From Luteimonas sp. RC10 (GTDB lineage Bacteria; Pseudomonadota; Gammaproteobacteria; Xanthomonadales; Xanthomonadaceae), in assembly GCF_014192745.1 (NCBI RefSeq), contig NZ_JACHYJ010000002.1, positions 186,001-250,000 on the forward strand: a stretch of 64,000 bases of DNA. Reading direction: 5' to 3'. The translations under genes and the position numbers were made by a program. The notes below the pieces were generated by a model. The model worked only from the letters and a program-made list of their open reading frames with translations, did no database searches and was not told where the DNA came from. This document shows, in pieces, positions 24,561 to 35,854 of the stretch (position 1 is the stretch's first letter; each line of letters begins with the position of its first letter).

Positions 24561-26618
24561 ATGATGCATCACAGACTCGCCGCCTGGTCGCTGTGCCTGC
24601 TGGCTTCGGCCGGCATGGCCACCAGCGCACAGGCGCAAACCGCCGCCTGCGCCGGCGTTCCCGCATGGAACGCTGGCACGATCTACAACCCGGGCGACCG
24701 CCTGACCTACCAGAACCGCCTCTACGAGGCGCGCACCCAGATCTGGAACGCGGCGCCCGACTACTGCACGTCCTGTGGCTGGTACCAGGACCTGGGCGCC
24801 TGCAGCGGCGGCACCGCCAACCAGCCGCCGACCGTCTCGCTCACCGCCCCGGCTCAGGGGGCGACGTTCGCCACCGGCGCCAACGTCACGATCTCCGCCA
24901 ACGCCAATGACAACGATGGCACGATCGCCTCGGTGCAGTTCTTCCGCGGCGCGGTGTCGCTGGGCACCGATACCAGCGCGCCGTATTCGCTGACCTGGCA
25001 GAACGCGACCGCAGGCCAGCACGTGCTGACCGCCGTGGCCACCGACAACAAGGGGGCTACCACCACGTCGGCCGCCGTGACGATCACCGTCAGCGGCGGC
25101 ACCGGCCCGGACACCACCGCGCCCAGCGTGCCGACCGGGCTGCAGGCGACGCAGCAGACGGCCGCCAGCATCACGCTGAGCTGGACCGCATCGACCGACA
25201 ACGTCGGCGGCAGCGGTATGGCCGGCTACGACGTCTATCGCAACGGCCAGATCGTCGGCTCGCCGACCACGCCCGGCTACACCGACAGCCCCCTATCGGC
25301 CAATACCGCCTACACCTACCGGGTCCGCGCACGCGACCGCAGCGGCAACGCGTCGGCCTCATCGCCGGAGATCGTCGCGCGCACGACCGCGGCCAATGCC
25401 GGCGGCGACAAGCGGGTGATCGGCTACTTCACCCAATGGGGCATCTACGGGCGCAATTACCGCGTGCGCGATATCGAGACCAGCGGCTCGGCCGCCCGGC
25501 TCACCCATATCAACTACGCGTTCGGCAATGTGCGCAACAACCGCTGCGAGGTCGGCGTCACCCAGCCGGCCGACCCGAACACCGGGGCCGGCGGCGACGC
25601 GTTTGCCGACTACACCAAGGCGTTCTCGGCCGCCGAAAGCGTCGATGGCGTGGCCGATACCTGGGACCAGTCGCTGCGCGGCAACTGGAACCAGCTGCGC
25701 AAGCTCAAGGCCCGCCATCCGGGCTTGAAGGTGCTGATCTCGCTCGGCGGCTGGACCTGGTCGCGCGGGTTCTCGCAAGCCGCGCGGCCGGAGAACCGGC
25801 AGGCCTTCGTGGCCTCATGCATCGATGCCTACATCCGCGGCAACCTGCCGGTGACCGACGGGGCGGGCGGCGCAGCAGCTGCGGCCGGCGTGTTCGATGG
25901 CATCGACATCGACTGGGAGTATCCGGTGGCCTGCGGAATCGCCTGCGGGACGGCGGAGGACCGGCAGAACTTCACCGCGCTGCTGGCCGAGTTCCGTCGC
26001 CAGCTCAATGCGGTGCGGCCGGGCTTGCTGCTGACCGTGGCGGTGGGTGCGGGCGTCGACAAGATCCGCGTCACCGACCCGAACCTCTACCACCCGTCGC
26101 TCGATTACATCAACGTGATGACCTACGACTTCCACGGCGGCTGGGAGCCTCGCACCAACCACCACTCGGCGCTGTTCGCATCGCCGAGCGACCCGTCCAC
26201 GGGCGATGTGCGCCTGTACAACACCGACGATGCGATCCAGGCGTTCCTGGACCTCGGCGTGCCGGCATCCAAGCTCAACCTGGGCATCGGCTACTACGGG
26301 CGCGGCTGGACCAACGTCCCCAACACCAACAACGGGCTGTACCAGACCGGCACCGCGGCGCCGGGCACGTACGAGGCCGGCATCGAGGACTGGAAGGTGC
26401 TCAAGACGCTCGGCTGGCCGCGCTTCGTCGATTCGACCGCGCGCGCGCAGTGGATCTACAACGGCACGACGTTCTGGTCGTTCGACGACCCGGCGCTGAT
26501 CGCCGAGAAGATGGCCTACGTGAAGGCCCAGGGCCTGGGCGGTGCGTTCTTCTGGGAGTTCAGCGGCGACGACAGCAGCGGCACGCTGACGCGGGCGATC
26601 GAGCAAGGCCTGCGCTGA
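24561..26618 (+). CDS. Secreted multi-domain GH18 chitinase
   Basis: 685 residues. Signal peptide 1-25 (AQA cleavage). Domains in order: CBM5/12 chitin-binding module (about 30-82, CAGVPAWNAGTIYNPGDRLTY), Ig-like domain (about 88-178), fibronectin type III (about 186-276), and the GH18 barrel (about 284-685). The barrel shows SLGGW (394-398) and the catalytic motif DGIDIDWE (446-453) with acid Glu453. YDFHGGWE and FWSFDDP follow. It should hydrolyse chitin outside the cell. ATG 24561 has AAGGAGA at ideal distance. A perfect palindrome upstream suggests sugar-responsive control. Typical of predatory/antifungal lysobacters. Confidence 0.96.
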   Translation: MMHHRLAAWSLCLLASAGMATSAQAQTAACAGVPAWNAGTIYNPGDRLTYQNRLYEARTQIWNAAPDYCTSCGWYQDLGACSGGTANQPPTVSLTAPAQGATFATGANVTISANANDNDGTIASVQFFRGAVSLGTDTSAPYSLTWQNATAGQHVLTAVATDNKGATTTSAAVTITVSGGTGPDTTAPSVPTGLQATQQTAASITLSWTASTDNVGGSGMAGYDVYRNGQIVGSPTTPGYTDSPLSANTAYTYRVRARDRSGNASASSPEIVARTTAANAGGDKRVIGYFTQWGIYGRNYRVRDIETSGSAARLTHINYAFGNVRNNRCEVGVTQPADPNTGAGGDAFADYTKAFSAAESVDGVADTWDQSLRGNWNQLRKLKARHPGLKVLISLGGWTWSRGFSQAARPENRQAFVASCIDAYIRGNLPVTDGAGGAAAAAGVFDGIDIDWEYPVACGIACGTAEDRQNFTALLAEFRRQLNAVRPGLLLTVAVGAGVDKIRVTDPNLYHPSLDYINVMTYDFHGGWEPRTNHHSALFASPSDPSTGDVRLYNTDDAIQAFLDLGVPASKLNLGIGYYGRGWTNVPNTNNGLYQTGTAAPGTYEAGIEDWKVLKTLGWPRFVDSTARAQWIYNGTTFWSFDDPALIAEKMAYVKAQGLGGAFFWEFSGDDSSGTLTRAIEQGLR

Positions 26619-26626
26619 GGCTGCGT

Positions 26627-26654
26627 CCGGCGGGTCCAGGGACGGACCCGCCGG
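26627..26654 (+). terminator. Hairpin after the chitinase gene
   Basis: Perfect 11-bp stem CCGGCGGGTCC / GGACCCGCCGG with a 6-base loop, nine bases after the stop. It lacks a T-run. It separates the convergent chitinase and nadK genes. Confidence 0.6.
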
Positions 26655-26685
26655 CCGGCATGGGCGCCATCAGCGCCCGTGCGGC

Positions 26686-27453
26686 TCACGCCACGAACTG
26701 CTCGCTGAGGATGCGTTCCTCGAGATTGTGCTCGGGGTCGAACAGCAACGTCACCGTGCGCTCGGATTCGCGCACGGTGACCTGCACGACATCGCGGACC
26801 TCGTGCGAGTCGGCGGTCGCGCTGACCGGGCGCTTGTAGGGATCGAGCACGCGGAAGCGGACCTCGGTTTCGGCACGCAGGATGGCGCCGCGCCAGCGGC
26901 GCGGACGGAACGGGGCGATCGGGGTCAGCGCGACGATGCCCGCGCCCAGCGGCAGGATCGGGCCGTGCGCGGAGAAGTTGTAGGCCGTACTACCGGCGGC
27001 GGTGGACAGGATCACACCATCGCCGACCAGCTCCTCCAGGCGCGTGACGCCGTTGAGTTCGATGCGCATGTGCGCGGCCTGACGCGTCTGGCGCAGCAGC
27101 GAGACCTCGTTGTAGGCCAGCGACGAGACGGTCGCACCGGACTCGGTCTCGGCCAGCATTTCCAGTGGATGCAGCACCGCGGGCTGGGCCGCGGCGATGC
27201 GCGCCAGCAGGTCGCCCTGCCGGTGCTGATTCATCAGAAACCCCACAGTGCCCAGCTTCATGCCGTAGACCGGCTTGCCGAGATGGCCATGGCGATGCAG
27301 CGTCTGCAGCATGAAGCCATCGCCGCCGAGCGGCACCAGGACATCGGCATCCGCCGGATCACACTGGCCGTGCTCGGCGCCGAGCACCTGCAGCGCCTCC
27401 TGGGCATCGGCGGTCTGGCTGGCAACGAAGGCGATGCGGGGCGTTGCGGTCAT
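26686..27453 (-). CDS. nadK: NAD kinase
   Basis: 255 residues. Phosphorylates NAD to NADP in the cytosol. The GGDG motif is at 43-46 ([14 protein letters not shown]). YNEVSLLR (substrate-binding Asn-Glu) and [22 protein letters not shown], the conserved glycine/serine-rich loop, are all present. The protein is slightly shorter than the E. coli enzyme (292) because it lacks an N-terminal extension, as usual in xanthomonads. ATG 27453; stand-alone gene, convergent with the chitinase gene. Confidence 0.94.
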   Translation of the reverse strand: MTATPRIAFVASQTADAQEALQVLGAEHGQCDPADADVLVPLGGDGFMLQTLHRHGHLGKPVYGMKLGTVGFLMNQHRQGDLLARIAAAQPAVLHPLEMLAETESGATVSSLAYNEVSLLRQTRQAAHMRIELNGVTRLEELVGDGVILSTAAGSTAYNFSAHGPILPLGAGIVALTPIAPFRPRRWRGAILRAETEVRFRVLDPYKRPVSATADSHEVRDVVQVTVRESERTVTLLFDPEHNLEERILSEQFVA

Positions 27454-27554
27454 CGGCGGGCCGGTGCGGGAACGTCGGCGCGCAGCTTAGCGCAGGTGAT
27501 GGGGTGGCGGGTCGATGCCGCAGCAGTAGGTCGACGACTCGGCCCCGCCAACGT

Positions 27555-27584
27555 GCAGGGAGGGCGCCCATGCGCCCTCCCTGC
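27555..27584 (-). terminator. Strong hairpin after gdhB
   Basis: Perfect 13-bp stem GCAGGGAGGGCGC / GCGCCCTCCCTGC with loop CCAT, starting six bases after the gdhB stop on the minus strand. There is no clear T-run, so it may end transcription or protect the 3' end. Confidence 0.65.
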
Positions 27585-27589
27585 CTGCC

Positions 27590-30500
27590 TCAGCTGCGCT
27601 GGACCAGCTGCGAGACGCGCTGCACCGCGACCGACACGGTCGGGTAGTCGAGCGTCTTCTGCGCCGCGAGCTCGGCCAGCATCGCCAGCGTGAAGCGCAG
27701 CGTCGGATCGTCGCGCTCGAGCCAGGTCCGCACCTTCTCCTCGGGCGTGTCGCCGGGCATCGCCAGCACCTGGCCCACGAGCAGGCGATGCTGCTGGCCG
27801 AGGTCCTCGCGCAGCACGCCGCGTGCCACTGCGTGCCAACGGCCATCGACCTCGAGTGCGTCGATCTGCGCGGTCAGCCACGGCAGATTGAGCGCTTCGC
27901 CGAGACGGAAGTGCACGCGCGCGACATCGATCGGCTTGCGCCGTGTCTCACTGGCAACCTCGATGATGTCCCAGGCCGCTTCCAGATACGGCAGCGCCGC
28001 GAGCTGCTCGGCCAGGTCTTCCGGCACGCCCTTCTCGCGCCAGGCCTGCAGGCTGGCGTCGTGCTCGGCACGCTGGCTGTCGGCGATGATCTGGCTGCCG
28101 ATGCGGATGGCATGGAAGCCGTCGTGATAGCGCGCCACGGCCGTGGTGATGTCCGGGATCGCACCGGCACGCGCCAGCAGCCAGCGAGTGAAGGCCCGCT
28201 GCAGGTTCCAGATCACCTGCAGGGCATCGACCTGCACCGACTCGGGCACGGTGCCATCGAGCGCATCGATGCTGTTCCACAGCGCGCGCGCCTCGATCGT
28301 CTCGCGGGTGATCGTGAATGCCTTGGCGATCTCGCCCGGCGAGCGACCGCTGTCTTCCTGCATGCGCAGCAGGAACGTCGCGCCCATGCGGTTGATCATC
28401 TGATTGGTCACCGCGGTGGCGATGATCTCGCGCTTGAGGCGGTGCTGCTCCATGGTCGCGGCGTACTTCTTCTGCAACGGCACAGGGAAATAGCGCTGCA
28501 GTTCGCGCGACAGGTACGGGTCCTCGGGGATGTCGGAGGCGAGCATCTGGTCGAAGGCGACGAGCTTGGAGTACGACAACAGCACCGCAAGCTCGGGACG
28601 GGTCAGGCCCAGGCCCTTGGCCTTGCGCTCGGACAGTTCGGCATCCGAGGGCAGGAACTCGATCTGGCGATCGAGCAGGCCCTGGGCTTCGAGGGTGCGG
28701 ATGAAGTGGCGCTTGGAGCCCAGCCGCGAGACGCTCATGCGCTCCATCAGGCTCAGCGCCTGGTTCTGGCGGTAGTTGTCCCACAGCACCAGTTCGGCGA
28801 CCTCGTCGGTCATCGACGCCAGCAGCTTGTTGCGCGCGGGCACGGTCAGCTTCTTGGCCTGCACCACATCGTTGAGCAGGATCTTGATGTTGACCTCGTG
28901 GTCGGAGGTGTCCACGCCGGCGGAGTTGTCGATGAAGTCGGTGTTGAGCAGGACGCCATTCTGCGCGGCCTCGATGCGGCCGAGCTGGGTCATGCCCAGG
29001 TTGCCGCCCTCGCCCACCACCTTGCAGCGCAGCTCGCGACCGTCGACGCGCAGCGCGTTGTTGGCGCGGTCGCCGACATCGGCATGGCTTTCCGACGACG
29101 CCTTGACGTAGGTGCCGATGCCGCCGTTCCACAGCAGATCGACCGGCGCGCGCAGGATCGCCGACATCAGCTCGTTGGGGCTGAGCGCGGCGGTGTCGCC
29201 GTCGATGCCCAGCGCCTCACGGGCTTCCTTCGACAGCGGGATCGACTTGGCACTGCGCGGCCACACGCCGCCGCCCTTAGCGATCAGCTTGGCGTCGTAG
29301 TCCGCCCAGCTCGAACGCGGCAGCGCGAACAGCCGCTGGCGCTCGGCGAACGAGACCGCCGCATCCGGTGCCGGATCGATGAACACATGGCGATGGTCGA
29401 ACGCGGCCACCAGCCGGATGTGCTGCGAGAGCAGCATGCCGTTGCCGAACACGTCGCCGGACATGTCGCCGACGCCGACCGCGGTGAAGTCCTGGGTCTG
29501 CGAGTTGCGGCCCATCGCCCGGAAGTGGCGCTTGACCGATTCCCAGGCGCCGCGCGCGGTGATGCCCATGCCCTTGTGGTCGTAGCCGACCGAGCCGCCC
29601 GACGCGAACGCATCGTCGAGCCAGAAGCCGTGCTCGCGGGCGATGCCGTTGGCGATGTCGGAGAACGTCGCGGTGCCCTTGTCGGCGGCGACGACCAGGT
29701 ACGGATCGTCGTCGTCGTGGCGGACCACGTCGCGCGGCGGCACGATCTTGCCGTCGACGATGTTGTCGGTGATGTCGAGCAGGCCGTTGATGAACAGCGT
29801 GTAGCAGGCCACGCCCTCGGCGAACAGCGCATCACGGTCGCTGCCGGCCGGCGGGCGCTTGACGATGAAGCCGCCCTTCGAGCCGACCGGCACGATGACG
29901 GTGTTCTTGACCATCTGCGCCTTGACCAGGCCCAGCACCTCGGTGCGGAAGTCCTCGCGGCGATCCGACCAGCGCAGACCACCGCGGGCGACCGGCCCGA
30001 AGCGCAGGTGGATGCCCTCCACGCGCGGGCCGTAGACGAAGATCTCGCGATACGGACGCGGCTTGGGCAGTTCGGGCACACGCGCCGAGTCGAACTTGAA
30101 GGCGATCGTGTCGCGCACTGCGCCCTCGCGGGTGCGCTGGTAGTAGCTGGTGCGCAAGGTCGCGTCGATCACGCCCAGGTAGCTGCGCAGGATCCGGTCC
30201 TCGTCGAGACTTGCGACGCGGTCGAGCAGCCCCTTGAGCGCGGTGCGGGCCGCCTCGTACTGCGCCTCGCGATCCTGTGCGCGGGCATCGAGCACCGGCT
30301 GCAGCAGTGCCAGCGTGGCCTCATCGCCCGACAGGGCACCGAGCTGGCTGGACAGCATTTCGATGCCGGCGGCGACCTGCGCCCCGCTCTCGCGGCCGGT
30401 GGCCGGATCGAAGCGGGCCTGGAACACTTCCACCAGCAAGCGCGCGAGCAGCGGATAGCGGCCGAGCGTGTCTTCGACGTAGGCCTGCGAGAACGGCACG

Positions 30501-32623
30501 CCGACCTGCTGCAGATACTTGCAGTACGCGCGCAGCATCGCCACCTGGCGCCAATCGAGATCGGCGGCGAGGATCAGCCGGTTGAAGCCGTCGTTCTCGG
30601 CATCGCCGCGCCACACGCGGTCGAACGCTTCGGTGAACGCGGCCGCGCGCGCGTCGATGTCGACGTTCGCGGCCAGGGTCTCGACGAAGAAGTCCTGGAT
30701 GTAGAGCGTGGTGCCGTCGACGACCAGACGCGTCGGATTCTCGGCGATGACCCGCAGGCCGAGGTTCTCCATCACCGGCAGCACCTCCGACAGCGGCAGG
30801 TGCTGACCGCTGCGGTAGAGCTTGAAGTGCAGCAGCGCGTCGCCGGCCGGTGACGTGGCCTGGGTATAGAAGCTCAGCTGTAGCGCGCCGCTCGCCTGGG
30901 CGTCGGCGAGCTTCTCGACATCGGTGGCCGCGACCGCCGGCGATGCGAACTCGATGTAGGCGGCCGACAGGCCACGCCCCAGGCGACCGGCCAGGCGCAG
31001 ACCTTCGCCTTCGCCCTGGCGACGCACGAGCTCGTCGCGCAGGTCGTCGTGCCAGTTGCGCACGATCTTCTGCAGCGCCTGCTCCAGCGCGGCCTGGTCG
31101 ACATCGCCCTGCACGCCCGCGCGCGGGCGCACGATCAGGTGCAACTGCGCCAACGGCGACTCGCCCAGCACCACGTGCGCATCGACGTGGTCGGCCTGCA
31201 TCGTCTCGCGCAGCATGTCCTCCACCCGGTGACGCACGTCGGTGTTGAAGCGGTCGCGCGGAATGTAGACCAGCACCGAGTAGAAGCGGCCGTAACGGTC
31301 GCGGCGCAGGAACAACCGGCTGCGCACGCGCTCCTGCAGCCCGAGGATGCCGGTGCCCAGACGGAACAACTCATCGGGCGTGGACTGGAACAGCTCGTCG
31401 CGCGGCAGGGTCTCGAGCAGGTGCTTGAGGGTCTTGCCGCTGTGGCCGGTCGGCTTGAGGCCGGACTCGCTCATCACGTGCTCGAACCGCTCGCGCACCA
31501 GTGGGATGTCCCACGGCCGGCGGGTGTAGGCGCTGGACGTGTAGAGGCCGAGGAAACGCTGCTCGCCGATCACCTGGCCCTTGGCGTCGTAGCGCAGCAC
31601 GCCGATGTAGTCCATGTAGCCGGGACGATGCACGGTGGAACGGGCGCTGGTCTTGGTGAGGATCAGCGCGTCGACCTCGCCCGCACGTCGCAGCGCATCG
31701 GCGCCGAGCTCACTGAGCGGGCGCGACTTGACCGTGGCCGGCGTGCGCAGCAGGCCCAGGCCGCTGTCGGCGACCGGCTCGAGCACGCCGTCGGCGCCCT
31801 TGCGGCGCACCTTGTACTCGCGGTAGCCGAAGAACGTGAAGTGGTCGCTGGCGGCCCAGCGCAGGAACTCCTGCGCCTCGCGCCGGCTGGCGTCGGCGAC
31901 CGGCATCGGCCGGGAGACGAGATCGGCGGCGACCTCCTGCATCTTCTCGCGCATCGGGCCCCAGTCGGCCACGATCGCGCGCACGTCGTCGAGTACGCGA
32001 CGCACGACCTGTTCGATCTGCGCGCTCGCTTCGGGCGTCTGCCGATCGATCTCCAGGTGCATCACCGACTCGGCATCGCCCTCGCCCACGCCGGTCAAAC
32101 GGCCGCTGCGGTCGCGCGCGATGTGCAGGACCGGGTGTCCCAGCACGTGCACGCCGATGCTGCGCTCGGCCAGCGCCATGGTCACCGAGTCGACCAGGAA
32201 CGGCATGTCGTCGTTGACGATCTGCAGCACGGTGTGCGGCGATTCCCAGCCGTGGCTGTCCTGGGCCGGATTGAACAACCGCACGTTGGCGGTGCCCGGC
32301 TTGCGGCGCGCGGCGAACTCGAACAGGTCGGCGGCCAGGGCCGCCCAGCCCTCGGCGCTGTGCAGCGGAATCTCGTCCTCGGTCATGCGCCGGTAGAAGC
32401 CTTGCGCGAACGCATCGGCGCCGCGGCCCGCGGCCTTGCCTGTGCGCCGCCGCACCGCCTCGAAGATCGGGTCCAGCAAGCTGGCGCCGGCGGGCCGGGA
32501 CGGCGCCGGCATGACGCTGGCGTCGCTGCCCTGCGGCTTGGCGCGCTTGCGCGGTGCCGGGGCCGGGGCCGCGGCGGCCTTGCGTTTGGAAGAAGGAGTA
32601 CCGGTCTTGCGGGATGTGCTCAT
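27590..32623 (-). CDS. gdhB: Large NAD-dependent glutamate dehydrogenase (180-kDa class)
   Basis: 1677 residues, the size typical of this class. It converts glutamate and NAD to 2-oxoglutarate, ammonia and NADH, a catabolic route. After a basic Ala/Pro/Lys-rich N-terminus come long regulatory ACT-like/helical regions (about 100-700, beginning with the conserved VLQIVNDDMPFLVDSV). The catalytic domain follows: GGLRWSDRREDFRTEVLGL, VIVPVGSKGGFIVKR with the active Lys, and the dinucleotide-binding region around ATFSDIANGIA and GGSVGYDHKGMGITARG. ATG 32623. Single gene with a strong hairpin after it. The nearby amino-acid permeases suit an amino-acid-based diet. Confidence 0.96.
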   Translation of the reverse strand: MSTSRKTGTPSSKRKAAAAPAPAPRKRAKPQGSDASVMPAPSRPAGASLLDPIFEAVRRRTGKAAGRGADAFAQGFYRRMTEDEIPLHSAEGWAALAADLFEFAARRKPGTANVRLFNPAQDSHGWESPHTVLQIVNDDMPFLVDSVTMALAERSIGVHVLGHPVLHIARDRSGRLTGVGEGDAESVMHLEIDRQTPEASAQIEQVVRRVLDDVRAIVADWGPMREKMQEVAADLVSRPMPVADASRREAQEFLRWAASDHFTFFGYREYKVRRKGADGVLEPVADSGLGLLRTPATVKSRPLSELGADALRRAGEVDALILTKTSARSTVHRPGYMDYIGVLRYDAKGQVIGEQRFLGLYTSSAYTRRPWDIPLVRERFEHVMSESGLKPTGHSGKTLKHLLETLPRDELFQSTPDELFRLGTGILGLQERVRSRLFLRRDRYGRFYSVLVYIPRDRFNTDVRHRVEDMLRETMQADHVDAHVVLGESPLAQLHLIVRPRAGVQGDVDQAALEQALQKIVRNWHDDLRDELVRRQGEGEGLRLAGRLGRGLSAAYIEFASPAVAATDVEKLADAQASGALQLSFYTQATSPAGDALLHFKLYRSGQHLPLSEVLPVMENLGLRVIAENPTRLVVDGTTLYIQDFFVETLAANVDIDARAAAFTEAFDRVWRGDAENDGFNRLILAADLDWRQVAMLRAYCKYLQQVGVPFSQAYVEDTLGRYPLLARLLVEVFQARFDPATGRESGAQVAAGIEMLSSQLGALSGDEATLALLQPVLDARAQDREAQYEAARTALKGLLDRVASLDEDRILRSYLGVIDATLRTSYYQRTREGAVRDTIAFKFDSARVPELPKPRPYREIFVYGPRVEGIHLRFGPVARGGLRWSDRREDFRTEVLGLVKAQMVKNTVIVPVGSKGGFIVKRPPAGSDRDALFAEGVACYTLFINGLLDITDNIVDGKIVPPRDVVRHDDDDPYLVVAADKGTATFSDIANGIAREHGFWLDDAFASGGSVGYDHKGMGITARGAWESVKRHFRAMGRNSQTQDFTAVGVGDMSGDVFGNGMLLSQHIRLVAAFDHRHVFIDPAPDAAVSFAERQRLFALPRSSWADYDAKLIAKGGGVWPRSAKSIPLSKEAREALGIDGDTAALSPNELMSAILRAPVDLLWNGGIGTYVKASSESHADVGDRANNALRVDGRELRCKVVGEGGNLGMTQLGRIEAAQNGVLLNTDFIDNSAGVDTSDHEVNIKILLNDVVQAKKLTVPARNKLLASMTDEVAELVLWDNYRQNQALSLMERMSVSRLGSKRHFIRTLEAQGLLDRQIEFLPSDAELSERKAKGLGLTRPELAVLLSYSKLVAFDQMLASDIPEDPYLSRELQRYFPVPLQKKYAATMEQHRLKREIIATAVTNQMINRMGATFLLRMQEDSGRSPGEIAKAFTITRETIEARALWNSIDALDGTVPESVQVDALQVIWNLQRAFTRWLLARAGAIPDITTAVARYHDGFHAIRIGSQIIADSQRAEHDASLQAWREKGVPEDLAEQLAALPYLEAAWDIIEVASETRRKPIDVARVHFRLGEALNLPWLTAQIDALEVDGRWHAVARGVLREDLGQQHRLLVGQVLAMPGDTPEEKVRTWLERDDPTLRFTLAMLAELAAQKTLDYPTVSVAVQRVSQLVQRS

Positions 32624-32648
32624 GACGACGATAGGTCCGATGCAATGA

Positions 32649-32670
32649 GGCCCGCGTTCTCACGCGGGCC
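32649..32670 (-). terminator. Hairpin between the acyl-CoA dehydrogenase gene and gdhB
   Basis: GGCCCGCG / CGCGGGCC with a 6-base loop, between the stop of the acyl-CoA dehydrogenase gene and the gdhB start. No T-run; possible terminator of the upstream gene. Confidence 0.45.
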
Positions 32671-32818
32671 GACAGGGAAAAGGAAAACGACGGGTGGCGA
32701 GCTGCACGCAGTGCGGCTGGCGGCCGGATCGGGGACGACAGAAGCGGCCGCGCAGCCCTCAGGGCGGCGCGGACCGGTGGAACGAACGACGGGAACAGGG
32801 CGAAGGATCACGAAGCGC

Positions 32819-33967
<1,149 letters not shown>

Positions 33968-34276
33968 GGCCGCTCCGCTTCTGCACCAAGGTCAGCGGAC
34001 AATTGTAGCGACGAACGCATGCCGACTGTGGGACCGGACGTTGCGCACTGCAGCATGAACCCACCGGGAATCTGCCGGGGGCCAACGGTATCGCCACTGC
34101 CGCCACTGCTGTCGGGACGCCTCGTCTGACGGCCTGCAATGAATGCGGCGCGTTGCTTGTGCCGGAACGCTGCGTTTGGCAAGGTACGGCGATTCGCGGG
34201 GCGCATCGGGAAAAGGGGTATCGGCAGGGAGCCGCCCATTCGTGTGCCCGACCGACCGTCCAACCCGGGGAACCCG
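33968..34276. other. Divergent gap between acyl-CoA dehydrogenase and permease genes
   Basis: About 310 bases. A likely -10 (TACAAT, minus strand, 34002-34007) serves the dehydrogenase gene. No gene, repeat or clear operator is seen elsewhere. A frame opening at 34139 is only an upstream extension of the permease frame. Confidence 0.4.
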
Positions 34277-35779
34277 ATGCTCAAGAACCTGCTGATCACC
34301 AAGCCCATCCAGGCCCAACCGCATGTCGACGCCGGGGAGCCGGTCGAAGGCAGCCTGTCGGGCGAGGCCAGCTTCAAGCGCACGCTCACCGCCAAGCACC
34401 TGGTGATGCTGGGACTGGGTGCGGTGATCGGCGCGGGCATCTTCGTGATCACCGGCACCGCGGCCGCCAACCATGCCGGGCCGGCGATCATGCTCAGCTT
34501 CGTCATCGCCGCCTTCGCCTGCGCGATGGCGGGCCTGTGCTACGCCGAGTTCGCGGCCATGATCCCCGCCTCGGGCAGCGCCTACAGCTACACCTACGCC
34601 ACCCTCGGCGAGGCGCTGGCCTGGTTCGTCGGCTGGAGCCTGGTGCTCGAGTATCTGTTCGCGGCCTCGACGGTCGCGGTCGGCTGGTCGGGCTATACGG
34701 TCAGTTTCCTGGAATCGTTCGGGCTCCATCTGCCCGCGGCATTGACCCAGGCGCCGATCAACTTCTGTACCCACGAAGCCGCGCAGGCCGGCGCCTGCGA
34801 GTTCGGCCGGTTCGTGCTGACCGGCGCGCTGTTCAACCTGCCGGCGCTGCTGATCGTCGGCGCGGTGGGCACGCTGTGCTACGTCGGCATCACCCAGTCG
34901 GCGACCGCCAACGCGATCATCGTCTCGATCAAGGTCGTGGTGATCCTGTTGCTGCTGGCGTTCGGCGCCCAGTACGTGAATGTCGACAACTGGCTGCCGT
35001 TCATTCCCGAGAACCAGGGCGGCGACCGCTTCGGTTGGGAGGGCGTGCTGCGCGGCGCCTCGATCGTGTTCTTCGCCTACATCGGCTTCGACGCGGTCTC
35101 GACCGCCGCCCAGGAGGTCAAGAACCCGCAGCGCGACATGCCGATCGGCATCCTCGGCTCGCTGGTGCTGTGCACCCTGATCTACATCGCGGTCTCGGCG
35201 GTGTTGACCGGCATGGTGCCCTACACCGCGCTCGGTACCGCCAAGCCGGTGGCAACCGCGCTGGAGGCCTACCCGAGCCTCGCCTGGCTCAAGATCCTGG
35301 TGGAAGTCGGCGCGATCGCCGGCCTGACCACGGTGATTCTGGTGATGCTGATGGGCCAGCCGCGCATCTTCTTCTCGATGGCCCAGGACGGGCTGCTGCC
35401 GCGCTTCTTCGGCGCGGTGCACAAGCGCTTCCGCACCCCGCACAAGGGCACCGTGCTGGTTGCCGCGGTCGCCGCGGTCATGGCCGCGCTGCTGCCGATC
35501 CAGTTGCTGGGCGATGTGGTATCGATGGGCACACTGGTTGCGTTCGCGACCGTGTGCCTGGGCGTGATGGTGCTGCGGCGCACGCAGCCGGGGCTGCACC
35601 GCCCGTTCCGCACGCCCGCGGTCTACGTCGTCGGCACGTTGGGTGTGCTGGCGTGCCTGGGGCTGGTGGCGATCATGCCGATGCTCAACTGGATGGTGCT
35701 GCTGGGCTGGACGGTGATCGGCTTCACGATCTACTTCGCCTACGGCTACCGGCACAGCAAGCTGCGCAACGCCCGCTGA
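34277..35779 (+). CDS. APC-superfamily cationic amino-acid transporter (CAT type)
   Basis: 500 residues, about 12-14 helices. The start SFKRTLTAKHLVMLGLGAVIGAGIFVITGTAAANHAGPAI is the helix-1 signature of the CAT family, with the unwound GAGIF substrate site. CYAEFAAMIPASGSAYSYTYATLGE and FFAYIGFDAVSTAAQEVKNPQRDMPIGI are also diagnostic. These proteins bring basic or other amino acids across the inner membrane. ATG 34277 follows GGGGAA; the frame is open upstream but not conserved-looking. An intrinsic-type hairpin follows the stop. Confidence 0.93.
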   Translation: MLKNLLITKPIQAQPHVDAGEPVEGSLSGEASFKRTLTAKHLVMLGLGAVIGAGIFVITGTAAANHAGPAIMLSFVIAAFACAMAGLCYAEFAAMIPASGSAYSYTYATLGEALAWFVGWSLVLEYLFAASTVAVGWSGYTVSFLESFGLHLPAALTQAPINFCTHEAAQAGACEFGRFVLTGALFNLPALLIVGAVGTLCYVGITQSATANAIIVSIKVVVILLLLAFGAQYVNVDNWLPFIPENQGGDRFGWEGVLRGASIVFFAYIGFDAVSTAAQEVKNPQRDMPIGILGSLVLCTLIYIAVSAVLTGMVPYTALGTAKPVATALEAYPSLAWLKILVEVGAIAGLTTVILVMLMGQPRIFFSMAQDGLLPRFFGAVHKRFRTPHKGTVLVAAVAAVMAALLPIQLLGDVVSMGTLVAFATVCLGVMVLRRTQPGLHRPFRTPAVYVVGTLGVLACLGLVAIMPMLNWMVLLGWTVIGFTIYFAYGYRHSKLRNAR

Positions 35780-35787
35780 GTGCCCTC

Positions 35788-35812
35788 CACGGCCCGCATC
35801 GCGCGGGCCGTG
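35788..35812 (+). terminator. Terminator after the CAT-type permease gene
   Basis: CACGGCCCGC, a 5-base loop and GCGGGCCGTG form a perfect 10-bp stem, followed by TCGTTT. It separates the two permease genes, so the second may have its own promoter. Confidence 0.65.
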
Positions 35813-35854
35813 TCGTTTCCGACCCGGCGCCGCGCGCCACTGCGAGATTCCGCG